64,000 nt of DNA, from contig CAJUBG010000001.1 in assembly GCA_910584575.1 (NCBI GenBank), positions 62,001 through 126,000 on the forward strand. Reading direction: 5' to 3'. Position 1 is the stretch's first letter. Every line of letters begins with the position of its first letter. Of this stretch, positions 16,533 through 25,061 are shown in pieces. The notes under the pieces are model-generated. The model ran no database searches and was not told the DNA's origin. It saw only the letters and a list, made by a program, of their open reading frames with translations. A program made the translations under genes and the position numbers. This DNA is from an uncultured Dorea sp. (GTDB lineage Bacteria > Bacillota > Clostridia > Lachnospirales > Lachnospiraceae).

Positions 16533-16792
16533 AGACTATACTTCTCCTTTTTCTCTGTATTTTATTTACTTCTATCTTATTTTTCGATGTACTGAGATTC
16601 CATTGGATGTAACACCAGGATGGGTTGCGCGGATACGGCAGATTTCTTCCACAAATTCATAATCTAACTTGGACAAAAATAGGGCATGGCTTCTGAATTA
16701 GGAGTCATGCATCGGTTCTTTTCTTTTTCAGTCGCCGATTCGTCGCCGTAATTTCTTTGGAATCTTTAGACTGTCAGTCCTGTCTACTCACA
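16533..16792. other. Gene-poor stretch beside a decayed toxin-antitoxin pair
   Basis: The region upstream of the PilZ gene has no complete gene. On the minus strand a short open stretch reads LDYEFVEEICRIRATHPG near 16600-16660 between stop codons; it looks protein-like but cannot be assigned. The region probably includes the PilZ promoter. Confidence 0.35.
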
Positions 16793-16997
16793 CTATATGT
16801 CTTGAAATTTTTGCAAAACCTGTTCCGGACTCCATACCTTCATATCTGTTCTTTTATAATCTTTTGGATTCCGTGTAACAATTCCATCCATCTCATTCAA
16901 CAATGCAACGGCATACTGAACAGAATCAAACTGTACGCCTTGGTTCTCTTTTCAGAAGGACATCTAACAAAATATTCGTATCAATCAGTAATTTCAT
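16793..16997 (-). pseudogene. Remnant of a PIN-domain (VapC-type) toxin
   Basis: The ATG at 16997 opens MKLLIDTNILLDVLLKREP, the classic N-terminus of a PIN ribonuclease including the first catalytic Asp. The frame stops after 23 codons at 16926. In another frame the C-terminal part continues as FDSVQYAVALLNEMDG, then IVTRNPKDYK, ending at 16793, which is the PIN C-terminus with the late acidic residue. About 60 central residues are missing, so an internal deletion has destroyed the toxin. The start overlaps the end of the antitoxin gene, as in intact pairs. Confidence 0.8.
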
Positions 16998-17222
16998 ACT
17001 TCCTTAACCTTTCGTCCCGTAATTCAGACAATGTTTTATCTATATATGGAATTGCGCCAACTAACGACTGAACGATTTCTTTCACATTCTCTTTTTTTCT
17101 ACAAATTCCTTTTCTTCTATTGGAAGGATCATAACCTCTAATTTCTGATTTTTAAAATTATCCGGTAATTTCATAATCGTCATCAAACTGCTTGCATCAA
17201 CATATTTTCTTACAACTTCCAT
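16981..17222 (-). pseudogene. Frameshifted antitoxin of the PIN toxin
   Basis: The ATG at 17222, preceded by AGGAGGAAATTCAT, opens MEVVRKYVDASSLMTIMKLP, an AbrB/VapB-like antitoxin start. The frame runs into a stop at 17082 just after a run of seven A (7 T at 17092-17098 on the plus strand). With eight A the frame would continue as EKKENVKEIVQSLVGAIP to a natural end at 16981, overlapping the toxin start. So a one-base loss in a homopolymer disrupts it. This could be decay, slippage-based variation or a sequencing error. Confidence 0.75.
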
Positions 17223-17488
17223 ATGAATTTCCTCCTGTATCTCTGATTATTGTATCATTACTTTTTTCTAAATACAATATACTCGTATTCATTTAACAAT
17301 ATCTATCTATTCCACATTTGATATTGTATAGCATCAACCATCTTCAAAATCACTCCCGCTTGAAAAAGCAGACATTCCAAAACCGTCGCCATATAGGGGG
17401 CGCAGACGTCGCCGTCCATCGTCATTCAATGTTTTTTTCGTAATTAGATGTACGAACTATTCTGACCGCCAGATACTTTGTTGCATTG
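17223..17488. other. Intergenic region with no recognised gene
   Basis: This AT-rich stretch should hold the promoter of the decayed antitoxin. No complete gene, tRNA or repeat array is visible in it. GTCGCCG occurs twice near 17390-17415 and again near 16740, which may be chance. Confidence 0.4.
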
Positions 17489-17532
17489 AAAAAGAGGCGT
17501 TTCCTCCAATTCAAGGAACACGCCTCTTTTTA
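17489..17532 (-). terminator. Terminator of the tRNA-Pro gene
   Basis: On the minus strand AAAAAGAGGCGT pairs with ACGCCTCTTTTT across a 20-base loop that itself contains a GGAA/TTCC pairing. It lies directly behind the tRNA 3' end. A-rich and T-rich flanks make it work in both directions. Confidence 0.85.
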
Positions 17533-17534
17533 AG

Positions 17535-17609
17535 TCGGGGTAACAGGATTTGAACCTGCGACCTCACGGCCCCCAGCCGTGCGCTCTAACCAAACTGAGC
17601 CATACCCCG
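17535..17609 (-). tRNA. tRNA-Pro (anticodon GGG)
   Basis: A 75-base cloverleaf. The acceptor stem is CGGGGTA/TACCCCG with discriminator A; the D stem is GCTC/GAGC; the anticodon stem is CACGG/CCGTG with loop CTGGGGG; the T arm is GCAGG-TTCAAAT-CCTGT. The anticodon GGG reads CCC (and CCU) proline codons. No CCA is encoded, so it is added after transcription. No integrated element is seen at its 3' end. Confidence 0.97.
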
Positions 17610-17617
17610 ATATTGTT

Positions 17618-17646
17618 ATTTTAACGAATCTCCTCCAATAATGCAA
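17618..17646 (-). promoter_or_regulatory. Promoter of tRNA-Pro
   Basis: On the minus strand TTGCAT (17646-17641), a 17-base spacer and TAAAAT (17623-17618), ending eight bases before the tRNA 5' end. Confidence 0.75.
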
Positions 17647-17722
17647 GCATTATTTTTAATTTTGTGTTAAAATATAATAAATTCTTTACACCAAACTAAG
17701 ATATACGAAAGGAGTTCAACGA

Positions 17723-18520
17723 ATGAAAGTAATCATAATCGGGCCACGAGGTAAGATGGGCCGGCTAATCACAATGATTGCAGCCTCTCGTGACGATATG
17801 GAGGTGGTAGCCGGCGTCGCCCCCAAAGGACGCAGCTACATCGGACAAGATCTTGGCGCTGTCGCTATGATTGGTTACGAGCTTGGCGTTCCTGTAACAG
17901 ATGATCTAAAAAGCGTGATTGAGCTAGGCGACGTAATCATTGATTTTTCCACAAAGGAGATGGCTATGGAGGTCTTAGAGCTTGCCATCACTCACAAAAA
18001 AGCGTTGGTATGCGGAACCACCGGATTTAGCCCAGAGGAAATGCTCATGTTCCAAAATGCGGCAAAGGAGATTCCTATGCTCTATGCCGCCAATACCTCC
18101 AAGCTGGTCAACATTATGAACAAACTGCTAGAAGTAGTAACATCGACTCTGAAGGACGAGATTGATATTGAGATTCTTGAGATGCATGACCAGTGGAAAA
18201 AAGACGCACCAAGCGGTACCTCTAAAGAGATGGGGGAGATTATGGCACATGCCTTGGGAAAAGAGTTGGATGAGATTGCTGTCTACGGGCGGGAGGGTGC
18301 CTCACCACGAGTACCAGGAACCATCGGCTATCATTCCTTACGGGCAGGAAATATCCCAAGCAGCCACACGGTTTTCTTTGGTGGCATGGGTGAACGGCTT
18401 GAGATTACCCATCATTCCTATAACTGGGAATGTTTTGCAAGAGGCGCCTGCGACTGTGCCGCGTTCCTTGCAGAGCAAAAGCCTGGCTTTTACACAATCA
18501 AGGACGTTTTAAACTTGTAG
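17723..18520 (+). CDS. dapB: 4-hydroxy-tetrahydrodipicolinate reductase
   Basis: A 265-residue NAD(P)H-dependent enzyme of lysine and diaminopimelate synthesis, which supplies cell-wall precursor and spore dipicolinate. The nucleotide-binding loop is GPRGKMG at residues 7-13. CGTTGFS near 95 and NTSKLVNIM near 128 are family landmarks. The catalytic segment EMHDQWKKDAPSGTS near 152-166 keeps the essential first His and the Lys, although the usual second His is Asp here. The start at 17723 follows GAAAGGAGTTCAACGA. A TATAAT at 17673-17678 is the likely -10 element. No other dap gene adjoins. Confidence 0.95.
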   Translation: MKVIIIGPRGKMGRLITMIAASRDDMEVVAGVAPKGRSYIGQDLGAVAMIGYELGVPVTDDLKSVIELGDVIIDFSTKEMAMEVLELAITHKKALVCGTTGFSPEEMLMFQNAAKEIPMLYAANTSKLVNIMNKLLEVVTSTLKDEIDIEILEMHDQWKKDAPSGTSKEMGEIMAHALGKELDEIAVYGREGASPRVPGTIGYHSLRAGNIPSSHTVFFGGMGERLEITHHSYNWECFARGACDCAAFLAEQKPGFYTIKDVLNL

Positions 18521-18621
18521 TACAGATTCCCCATCTATCACATAAAAAATGAAAAAGGCAACTTGCCTCCATGCCATCGCCATGGGGGGAGGATACGCCT
18601 TATAAACTAGGAGGAAAGAAT

Positions 18622-18936
18622 ATGTTATTAGTAAACACAGATTATATCACAGGGAAAAAATTTGAGATGATCGGTATGGTACGAGGCACCATGATCCAGT
18701 CCGTACATTTAGGCAAAGATATTATGAACAGCTTCCGCACTCTGGTAGGCGGAGAGCTGACCTCCTACACGGAGATGATGAACGAGGCAAGGGCTGTCGC
18801 AACCAAGCGAATGGCAGAGGATGCACAGGCTATGGGGGCAGACGCAGTCGTCAATATACGCTATGCTTCCAGCTCAATCGTCCAAGGAGCCGCCGAGGTT
18901 CTTTGTTACGGGACTGCAGTTAAATTCATCGATTAA
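18622..18936 (+). CDS. ybjQ: YbjQ family (UPF0145) protein
   Basis: A 104-residue protein of the YbjQ/UPF0145 family, sometimes called heavy-metal-binding domain protein and without an established role. VNTDYITGKKFEMIGMVRGTMI at the start and AQAMGADAVVNIRYASSS near residue 70 are the conserved segments. The family forms small oligomeric beta-rich rings. The start at 18622 follows AGGAGGAAAGAAT; a longer upstream frame lacks a ribosome site. It lies 100 bases behind dapB and may share its transcript. Confidence 0.9.
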   Translation: MLLVNTDYITGKKFEMIGMVRGTMIQSVHLGKDIMNSFRTLVGGELTSYTEMMNEARAVATKRMAEDAQAMGADAVVNIRYASSSIVQGAAEVLCYGTAVKFID

Positions 18937-18945
18937 TCTCTATCC

Positions 18946-18994
18946 AGGGCTGTCGTATTAGGCGTTTATTTTTCTTGCTTAATGAGACAGCCCT
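18946..18994. terminator. Hairpin between convergent ybjQ and helicase genes
   Basis: AGGGCTGTC (18946-18954) pairs with GACAGCCCT (18986-18994) across a 31-base loop. Only a short AATTT follows, so efficiency is uncertain. Confidence 0.6.
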
Positions 18995-19005
18995 AATTTC
19001 CACCT

Positions 19006-20583
19006 CTATTTCTGGTTCGCAGGCTCGACTGCTACTGATTTTCCCTTAATCTTTGTATGGTTCACAGAATTAATAATCTCCCGCGCGTACTCTGTCGGAA
19101 CCTCAACAAATGTATACTTGTCATACATATCTATCGTCCCCACCACTTTTCCTGGGATACCGCTTTCTCCTGCCAGTGCACCCAGGATGTCTCCTGGCTT
19201 TGCCCTGTCCTTCTTCCCGATATTGATAAACAGTCTGACCATTCCTGGTTCTTCTGCGCCGGTGTCTGCAAATGCCTCCTCAGATTCTTCTTTTCCGCCA
19301 GCACACAGCTTCAGCAGCGCCGCCGCAATATCCATACTGGTAAAATCGGAATCATTAACCTCCTCTTGAATCAACTGCAAGTAAGTAGTCAGATCCTCCT
19401 CCTCAATCATCCTGTTTACAGTATCCATCAGCTTCTCAATCTTCGTATTTGCTACATCGTTCAAAGACGGAACCTTCTGAGCATAAATCTTCGTCTTGCA
19501 ATACCGCTGTATTTCTTTAAGCTTGTAGACCTCCCTTCCGGATACGAAGGAGAAGGAACGCCCCACACGGCCCGCCCTTCCGGTTCGCCCGATACGGTGT
19601 ACATAATATTCGTCATCCTGTGGAAGATCATAATTAAAGACTGCCTCCACTTCGTCAACATCTATTCCCCGCGCCGCAACGTCTGTCGCCACCAGGATAT
19701 CTGTTTTACCCTTGCGGAAACCCTCCATGACTCTGTCCCTTTGGGCTTGCTTCATATCACCGTGAAGTCCTGCTGCAAAATATCCCCTTCCGAGAAGCCC
19801 ATTTACCAGAAGATCCACCTGTTTTTTTGTATTACAGAATACAACAGACAGCTTCGGATTGTAAATATCAAGAATCCTGGACAATATTTCTTCTTTGTTC
19901 TTCGGCTTTACCTCATAGTAAAACTGTTCGATGTTTGGAACTGTCAGTTCACGCTTTGTTACTTTAATCATTTCTGCATGATTCTGGTATTTCTTTGTAA
20001 TATCCAGGATTGGCTTAGGCATAGTTGCGGAAAACAACACCGTCTGGCGTTCTGCCGGTACTTCCTCCAGTATGGTCTCAATATCCTCCCGAAATCCCAT
20101 ATTCAGCATTTCATCCGCCTCGTCAAGCACAACTGTATGGAGATTCTCCATCTTTATGGTCCTGCGTCTCATATGATCCATCACCCGCCCCGGCGTTCCT
20201 ATGATTAGCTGGACACCACCCTTCAGAGAGCGAATCTGCTTCACGATCTCCTGTCCGCCGTAAATTGGCAGCACCTTAATCCCATGCATATAATAAGCAA
20301 GATGACGTATTTCCTCTGCTACCTGAATCGCAAGCTCTCTGGTTGGACAGAGTACGATTGCCTGTAACTTCTTATTCTTAGGCTCTATTTTTTCTAAGAG
20401 AGGAATCCCGAATGCAGCCGTCTTTCCTGTTCCTGTCTGCGCCTGTCCGATCAGGTCATGTCCTGACATCATTACAGGGATTGCCTTCGCCTGGATTGGA
20501 GACGCTTCTTCAAATCCCATCTTTTTGACCGCCCTCATAATCTCAGGGCGTAATTTTAAATCTTCAAACCTTACTTCTTCCAT
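19006..20583 (-). CDS. DEAD-box ATP-dependent RNA helicase (DeaD/CsdA/DbpA-like)
   Basis: A 525-residue RNA helicase. The Q motif region is FEEASPIQAKAIP; motif I AQTGTGKT near residue 48; motif Ia PTRELAIQ; motif II DEAD near 155; motif III SAT; motif VI HRIGRTGRAGR near 335. A C-terminal RNA-binding DbpA/CsdA-type domain follows (residues 450-525, VRLFINIGKKDRAKPGDILGALAG). Such enzymes unwind short RNA helices in ribosome assembly and cold adaptation. The start at 20583 follows AGGAAGGATGTTAAT. A long open frame on the opposite strand (19057-20208) is a shadow. The gene is transcribed alone after a terminator. Confidence 0.95.
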   Translation of the reverse strand: MEEVRFEDLKLRPEIMRAVKKMGFEEASPIQAKAIPVMMSGHDLIGQAQTGTGKTAAFGIPLLEKIEPKNKKLQAIVLCPTRELAIQVAEEIRHLAYYMHGIKVLPIYGGQEIVKQIRSLKGGVQLIIGTPGRVMDHMRRRTIKMENLHTVVLDEADEMLNMGFREDIETILEEVPAERQTVLFSATMPKPILDITKKYQNHAEMIKVTKRELTVPNIEQFYYEVKPKNKEEILSRILDIYNPKLSVVFCNTKKQVDLLVNGLLGRGYFAAGLHGDMKQAQRDRVMEGFRKGKTDILVATDVAARGIDVDEVEAVFNYDLPQDDEYYVHRIGRTGRAGRVGRSFSFVSGREVYKLKEIQRYCKTKIYAQKVPSLNDVANTKIEKLMDTVNRMIEEEDLTTYLQLIQEEVNDSDFTSMDIAAALLKLCAGGKEESEEAFADTGAEEPGMVRLFINIGKKDRAKPGDILGALAGESGIPGKVVGTIDMYDKYTFVEVPTEYAREIINSVNHTKIKGKSVAVEPANQK

Positions 20584-20696
20584 ATTAACATCCTTCCTAA
20601 ATCTATATCCAAAAAGCACACCATACTCCCTGCATTTCGGGGTGGGCTTCGTCCGTTAAGATATGATTATCGTTTCATAAACTCCTGCAATATAAA

Positions 20697-20731
20697 AATA
20701 CTCTCTACCTGATACCAAGTAAAGAGTATTC
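20697..20731 (-). terminator. Rho-independent terminator after the malY-like gene
   Basis: On the minus strand AATACTCT (20730-20723) pairs with AGAGTATT (20704-20697), followed by TTTATATT. It separates the lyase operon from the helicase gene downstream. Confidence 0.75.
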
Positions 20732-20850
20732 ACAAAGTCTCCATATGTATTATAACATATGTTATTCCCGTTCGTCCAGTATAACATTGCACAAAAGACG
20801 CACAAATTTCCCATCGTTACTATCCATTACTTCCGTACTTACAGCAGCTT

Positions 20851-22065
20851 CTATATGCAAAACACATATCTTTCCAATCTGTCAAACGCTTCCTGTATCG
20901 TAGTTAAGGGAGATGCCAGGTTCATCCGGATATTCCACTCTCCACGGAAATCCTTTCCGTTCTGCCAGAATACACCTGCCTCAAATCCGGCTCTCAACAG
21001 TTCCTCCAATGTCTTGCCATGCTTCCGGCACCATTCTTCACAGTCGATAAACAGCATGTATGTCCCCTGTGGACGGAATACGGTCACACCTTCAAAATGT
21101 CTGTCAATATAATCACAGGCATATTTTACATTACCGCCAATCACCTCTCTAAGCTCCTCCACCCACTCGCGGCCTTCCGGACCATATGCACCGATCAATG
21201 CATGCATAGACAAGACATTCATAGAATTATAATGTCCAAGAGAAGCCTCCTTCCTGATTCTCTCCCGAAGCCAGTTATTATAAATAATATGATAACTTCC
21301 GGTAAGCCCTGCCAGGTTAAATGTCTTGGACGGGGCATAGAGAGCAACCGTTCGGTTCCTGGCATCCTCTGAGACGGACTGGGTTGGGATATGCTGATTG
21401 CCATAGAGAAGGATATCTGACCATATCTCGTCAGATATCACAAAAACATCATGCTTCGCATAAAGTTCTATCGCCTTCTCGATTTCCCATCTCTCCCAGA
21501 CGCGTCCCGTAGGGTTGTGAGGAGAACAGAAGATTGCACAGTGAATCCTATTCTCCACAATCTTTTCCTCCATATCCTCAAAATCCATTCTCCAGACGCC
21601 TTTTTCATCCTTTATTAATGAACTGTCTACGATATTATATCCGTTATTCTCTAATGTTTTGATAAATCCAACATATGTCGGTGAATGTACCAGAATGGAA
21701 TCTCCCTGAGAGCAGAGCGCATGAAGCGCGCTTGCCACTCCTCCCAGGACTCCGTTCTCATAGCCTATATGCTCATTTTCAAGTCCAGTTACTTTATTCT
21801 GCTGTTCCTGCCACTTAATAATCTTGTTATAATATTCCTGGGAAATGTTAAAGTAACCATAAGTTGGATGCTTCGCTCGCTGAATAATCGCCTCCGTAAC
21901 TGTCGGTACTGTTGCAAAATTCATATCTGCAACCCACATTGGGATACAGTCAAGCCCCTCCCTCACTTCAATCTTATCCCCTATTCCAAATGAATCCGGA
22001 AGGATATCCACAGCAAGCGCATCTTTGCCTTTTCTGTCAATGATAGTCGTAAAATCGTATTTCAT
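20851..22065 (-). CDS. MalY/PatB family PLP-dependent aminotransferase / cystathionine beta-lyase
   Basis: A 404-residue fold-type I PLP enzyme. ENGVLGGVASALHAL binds cofactor phosphate; CSPHNPTGRVW near residue 180 and SDEIWSDI near 210 are core motifs; the PLP Lys is in APSKTFNLAGL near 244. Such proteins cleave cystathionine or cysteine conjugates and can act as aminotransferases. The start at 22065 follows AAAAGGAGTTTACA. It begins 17 bases after the C39-like peptidase stop, so both genes share an operon, though no functional link is obvious. Confidence 0.92.
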   Translation of the reverse strand: MKYDFTTIIDRKGKDALAVDILPDSFGIGDKIEVREGLDCIPMWVADMNFATVPTVTEAIIQRAKHPTYGYFNISQEYYNKIIKWQEQQNKVTGLENEHIGYENGVLGGVASALHALCSQGDSILVHSPTYVGFIKTLENNGYNIVDSSLIKDEKGVWRMDFEDMEEKIVENRIHCAIFCSPHNPTGRVWERWEIEKAIELYAKHDVFVISDEIWSDILLYGNQHIPTQSVSEDARNRTVALYAPSKTFNLAGLTGSYHIIYNNWLRERIRKEASLGHYNSMNVLSMHALIGAYGPEGREWVEELREVIGGNVKYACDYIDRHFEGVTVFRPQGTYMLFIDCEEWCRKHGKTLEELLRAGFEAGVFWQNGKDFRGEWNIRMNLASPLTTIQEAFDRLERYVFCI

Positions 22066-22082
22066 TGTAAACTCCTTTTATC

Positions 22083-22952
22083 TTACTGCTTTATACTATA
22101 TACCCACATTCCGCGAATCTGACTCACAATATCGGCATAAACCCATCCCTGGCTGCTGTTCTTCTTACTAAACGGATCATTGACTATAATCTTTCCATCT
22201 TCATATCCAGTCAATACAATAAAATGTCCGTTCTGTGTAAAATCTCCTGGACTCATGCTGCAAATAATCGGTTTGCCCTGTGTCAATTCGTCTCTGACCT
22301 GTTCCTCCGTCAACTGCTGAGTGTCATAGCAGGACAGATTCCAATTTTCTCCTGCTTCTTTCATAAAAGCCCAGTAGGTGTCGTTATTCTCATCCACATA
22401 ATGATTCTCAGTTCCATATGTGGCAACCTTCGCCGGAGTGATAGTTGGATCACCGGTAAGTCCAGAGGCCACCATTGCCATACAGGTAGGCCCGCATCCG
22501 CTTATTGCTACGATACTTGTCCCATACGGCGCATATCCCCACCGTTCATCATACTGATACAGGTTCGGTATCTTTCCAACAGTCAAATCATCCCCTATGG
22601 TATCAGCGCTCGGTGTATCCTTTTTCTCCCCATAGTGCTCTACAAAATCCGCAGTCTCCACATTCTTATCCAATAATTCGATTACACTCTCCGGATAACT
22701 TTGCTTTACTGCTTCCTTCTTCACTCTTTTCGCTTTCTGTTCGTCAGTCTCAATCTCTACTGTAATCTTGTCCGTCTTTTTTGCATTCTCCGCCTTTACA
22801 ACCTGCTTTGCCGCCATCTGGTCCTCCTTCTTCTGGGCATGACAGCAAAACAATACCACAATCAAAAAGGCTAATAGCCAGCTCATTAGAAAAATCTGAC
22901 GCTGCACCTGCCTTCTTCGCTTGCGCGCTCTTATCCTTCTACTTGCATCCAT
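22083..22952 (-). CDS. Membrane-anchored C39-type cysteine peptidase-like protein
   Basis: A 289-residue protein with a basic N-terminus, one transmembrane helix at about residues 20-40 and an extracellular C-terminal domain. The papain-like C39_2 fold is indicated by SGCGPTCMAMVASGL near residue 150 (catalytic Cys) and GHFIVLTGYEDGKIIVNDP near 243 (His and Asp/Asn). A Lys/Glu-rich stalk of about 80 residues links helix and domain. Proteins of this type are surface peptidases; unlike peptidase-containing ABC exporters there is no transporter domain. The start at 22952 has only a weak ribosome site. It precedes malY. Confidence 0.85.
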   Translation of the reverse strand: MDASRRIRARKRRRQVQRQIFLMSWLLAFLIVVLFCCHAQKKEDQMAAKQVVKAENAKKTDKITVEIETDEQKAKRVKKEAVKQSYPESVIELLDKNVETADFVEHYGEKKDTPSADTIGDDLTVGKIPNLYQYDERWGYAPYGTSIVAISGCGPTCMAMVASGLTGDPTITPAKVATYGTENHYVDENNDTYWAFMKEAGENWNLSCYDTQQLTEEQVRDELTQGKPIICSMSPGDFTQNGHFIVLTGYEDGKIIVNDPFSKKNSSQGWVYADIVSQIRGMWVYSIKQ

Positions 22953-23119
22953 GAGTCATTCATCCCCTTGTCCTTACATATGCCAACTTGTACGCTCCCC
23001 ATTTCGCATTTACCGACAAAATATACTACTCTCCATATCGTTCATTATACTCCTTGACTCATCACGTGGCAACTTAAACTATTCTTAATTTTCTTTTAAA
23101 CATCATCCCTCTGACAATA

Positions 23120-23806
23120 TTAAATACTAAATTCTTCAAATAAAAGCTGCTGATATTCCCTATCCCTCGTTGACCGTTCCAAATCATCATACCTTTTCTC
23201 CTGAATCAGCAAACTTGACAGACGGTTTACTTTTTCAATACCTTCTGTCCTTCCTTCATTCCTTCCCTCTGTTCTTCCTTCGTCGCGTCCCATATCCACT
23301 AACATCTGCCCTAATCTGGTCATACGAATTCCCTCCTTGATTTCTTCCATTTCTTCACTGTCTAAAAATTTATCTGCCATTACATACACCACCGCTTCAA
23401 TCTTCATGATATCCTCCACACTGATACCTGCTGCATCTCTTGTAATCCGAAACGCTGAGCTTACACGTTCCTTCTGTGAAGTCTTTCCGTCCATCAGCAA
23501 ACACAATACAAGCGGAATCATGTCCTTTCGGGTCACTGGCTTTCCTCTGTCTACTTTCTCCTGAAGCTCTACAATCACTTCATCCGCATTTTTATCTCTC
23601 ATGATAATCGGAATGATCCTGTATGTATTTACGCCCTCCTTCAATTCCAAATGGATTATCTCTGTCGGCACATATCCTCTTACTCTCCCCTTAATTCTCA
23701 GATAAGGCATTAATTCATCTGTGAAAAAACAGATTGCCATCTTAAGCGCCGTATCCTCTTGCTGTTGTATGGAAGGTATCTGTTCCTTGTCTTTGACTTT
23801 GTCCAT
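23120..23806 (-). CDS. Rpn/PD-(D/E)XK transposase-like family protein, N-terminally short
   Basis: A 228-residue protein resembling the C-terminal two thirds of Rpn/YhgA-like 'putative transposase or invertase' proteins. It shows the strand EIIHLELKEGVNTYRIIPIIM, the LCLLMDGKTS segment, a helical region, and the family's usual Gly/Arg/Glu repeat tail (GRDEGRTEGRNEGRTEG). The N-terminal nuclease part found in full-length members is reduced, so it may be inactive. Family members occur in multiple copies in Clostridia. I chose the ATG at 23806 because AAAGGAGGAACTAT precedes it. Assignment is tentative. Confidence 0.55.
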   Translation of the reverse strand: MDKVKDKEQIPSIQQQEDTALKMAICFFTDELMPYLRIKGRVRGYVPTEIIHLELKEGVNTYRIIPIIMRDKNADEVIVELQEKVDRGKPVTRKDMIPLVLCLLMDGKTSQKERVSSAFRITRDAAGISVEDIMKIEAVVYVMADKFLDSEEMEEIKEGIRMTRLGQMLVDMGRDEGRTEGRNEGRTEGIEKVNRLSSLLIQEKRYDDLERSTRDREYQQLLFEEFSI

Positions 23807-24138
23807 ATAGTTCCTCCTTTTCATATATTGATACAGAGAAACTATCTTTATATTTACTATATCAAAAAATAGTAATGCAGACAATGGCATGGAATAGTTT
23901 CTTCTCCTTCACTTGGAAATCTCCTGGAAATCAGGACAGATTCATTAGAAAATTAGAATATTTCTAAAAATATTGATTAAAACTCTTAAGTTGCGATAGT
24001 CTCTCTGGAACCATCGTCTGTATGGTTAGTATAGATTATTCAGCCTATGATGTCAAAGATAAACTAAACATTTCACATCTATAAATTCAGAACATAAATT
24101 GTAGATTTATATCCTACTGAAACAACAAAATAAGTATG

Positions 24139-24168
24139 AAAAAAACCACTCCACACACGCAGAATGGT
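24139..24168 (-). terminator. Rho-independent terminator of the sortase cluster
   Basis: On the minus strand ACCATTC (24168-24162) pairs with GAGTGGT (24151-24145), followed by seven T. It lies about 150 bases behind the secreted-protein stop. Confidence 0.75.
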
Positions 24169-24262
24169 CTCTTTCTATCACACACAATAACAGTTATGTC
24201 ATATCACTTATTTTTTTTAACGTAGGGTTAAGCTCCCTACAACTTCACAGCCTAACCTGTAA

Positions 24263-24290
24263 ACCAGCAAGAGTTAAGACTCTGACTGGT
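24263..24290 (-). other. Hairpin in the 3' region of the secreted-protein transcript
   Basis: ACCAGTCAGAGT pairs with ACTCTTGCTGGT around a four-base loop. No T-tract follows, so it more likely protects the mRNA 3' end than terminates. Confidence 0.45.
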
Positions 24291-24320
24291 AATACAGATT
24301 CATACTGCTTATAATTCTAA

Positions 24321-24974
24321 TTACTCACCTGTCTTAGGAGATGTCTTAACTGTTTCTTTTCCAGATGCTGATGTAGAAGATACTACCTCACCCTTGCTGT
24401 TGAAAGCAATAACATCACCATTCTGCATAACTTCGATGAATGCGATTGGAGATAAGCTATCCATCTCTACTGTAGCGTAGAAAATTCCAGCCTTTGCATC
24501 CCACTTAACGGTAGCCTGCTTTACTTCCCAATGCAGCTTACCATTAACATAAGTTGCATGAACTAATGTAACCTGATCGCCTGCACGTAACTGCTGCTTA
24601 CCATTAGCAACATTCTCTAACATAGAAAGATTAAAATTAATCTTTGTACCTGGTGCAATGTCGCCACCCTTAAGGCCAGTATATTCCTCTACACCAAGTA
24701 CAACAACATTAGAATCCTTAGGTAACTGATATCCAAGGTTCTTAAGTGTGGTTGCTGCTTCCTCAGGTGTAGCAAAGTGAGCTGCTGCCTCATCATAAAG
24801 TGCTTTCTGAGCCGGATTCAGATCTTCATACTTTACGTTTTCTACGATTTCGTTTCCATTTGCATCTGTACCAGCTATTGGGTCTTTAGGACTTGGTCCT
24901 GCAAATGCTGTTACGCTCATGCCTAAGCAAAGAACACCTGCTGTAAGCATGGCAACTAATTTCTTCATTTTCAT
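24321..24974 (-). CDS. Secreted protein ending in a sortase-like SPKTGE motif
   Basis: A 217-residue exported protein. Residues 1-25 are a signal peptide with cleavage probably after AFA. The mature part is soluble, beginning GPSPKDPIAG, with two beta-rich stretches. The last residues are TSPKTGE followed at once by the stop. SPKTG is a common Clostridial sorting motif, but the hydrophobic helix and basic tail that normally follow are absent, and no alternate frame restores them. It is encoded directly behind a class B sortase and an LCP protein, so a link to the cell wall is likely. The start at 24974 follows AAGGAGTAAAAAG. It could be released or recognised in an unusual way. Confidence 0.8.
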   Translation of the reverse strand: MKMKKLVAMLTAGVLCLGMSVTAFAGPSPKDPIAGTDANGNEIVENVKYEDLNPAQKALYDEAAAHFATPEEAATTLKNLGYQLPKDSNVVVLGVEEYTGLKGGDIAPGTKINFNLSMLENVANGKQQLRAGDQVTLVHATYVNGKLHWEVKQATVKWDAKAGIFYATVEMDSLSPIAFIEVMQNGDVIAFNSKGEVVSSTSASGKETVKTSPKTGE

Positions 24975-25061
24975 CTTTTTACTCCTTCCTTATTCTGTTA
25001 CTTTGTGTGATTATATATTAAAGCCTTTATATGCCTTAATATCCATCTTATGTTTATTCGA

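Larger units (their letters stand above)
23890..24320. other. AT-rich intergenic region of about 430 bases with two hairpins
   Basis: No gene is visible. It lies between the Rpn-like gene and the end of the secreted-protein gene, both on the minus strand. Hairpins at 24263-24290 and 24139-24168 are listed separately. AACCATcgtctgtATGGTT near 24012 is another small stem. Confidence 0.6.

Noticed and set aside
16757..17071. Plus-strand open frame over the toxin-antitoxin remnant
   Set aside because: It is the reverse of the recognisable PIN toxin and antitoxin remnants, which explain the sequence better.
17535..17609. tRNA-Pro as an integration site of a mobile element
   Set aside because: No integrase gene and no duplicated tRNA 3' end were found in the flanking sequence, although the nearby toxin-antitoxin remnant made it worth checking.
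17613..17722. Lysine riboswitch before dapB
   Set aside because: The dapB leader is about 45 bases from its -10 element, far too short for a lysine riboswitch.
19057..20208. Long plus-strand open frame of 383 codons opposite the DEAD-box helicase
   Set aside because: It is antisense to a fully supported helicase with all motifs, and its translation is Cys/His/Leu-rich without domains; a shadow of codon bias.
22224..22676. Plus-strand open frame of 150 codons opposite the C39-like peptidase
   Set aside because: No ribosome site or domain, and the minus-strand gene has the catalytic motifs.
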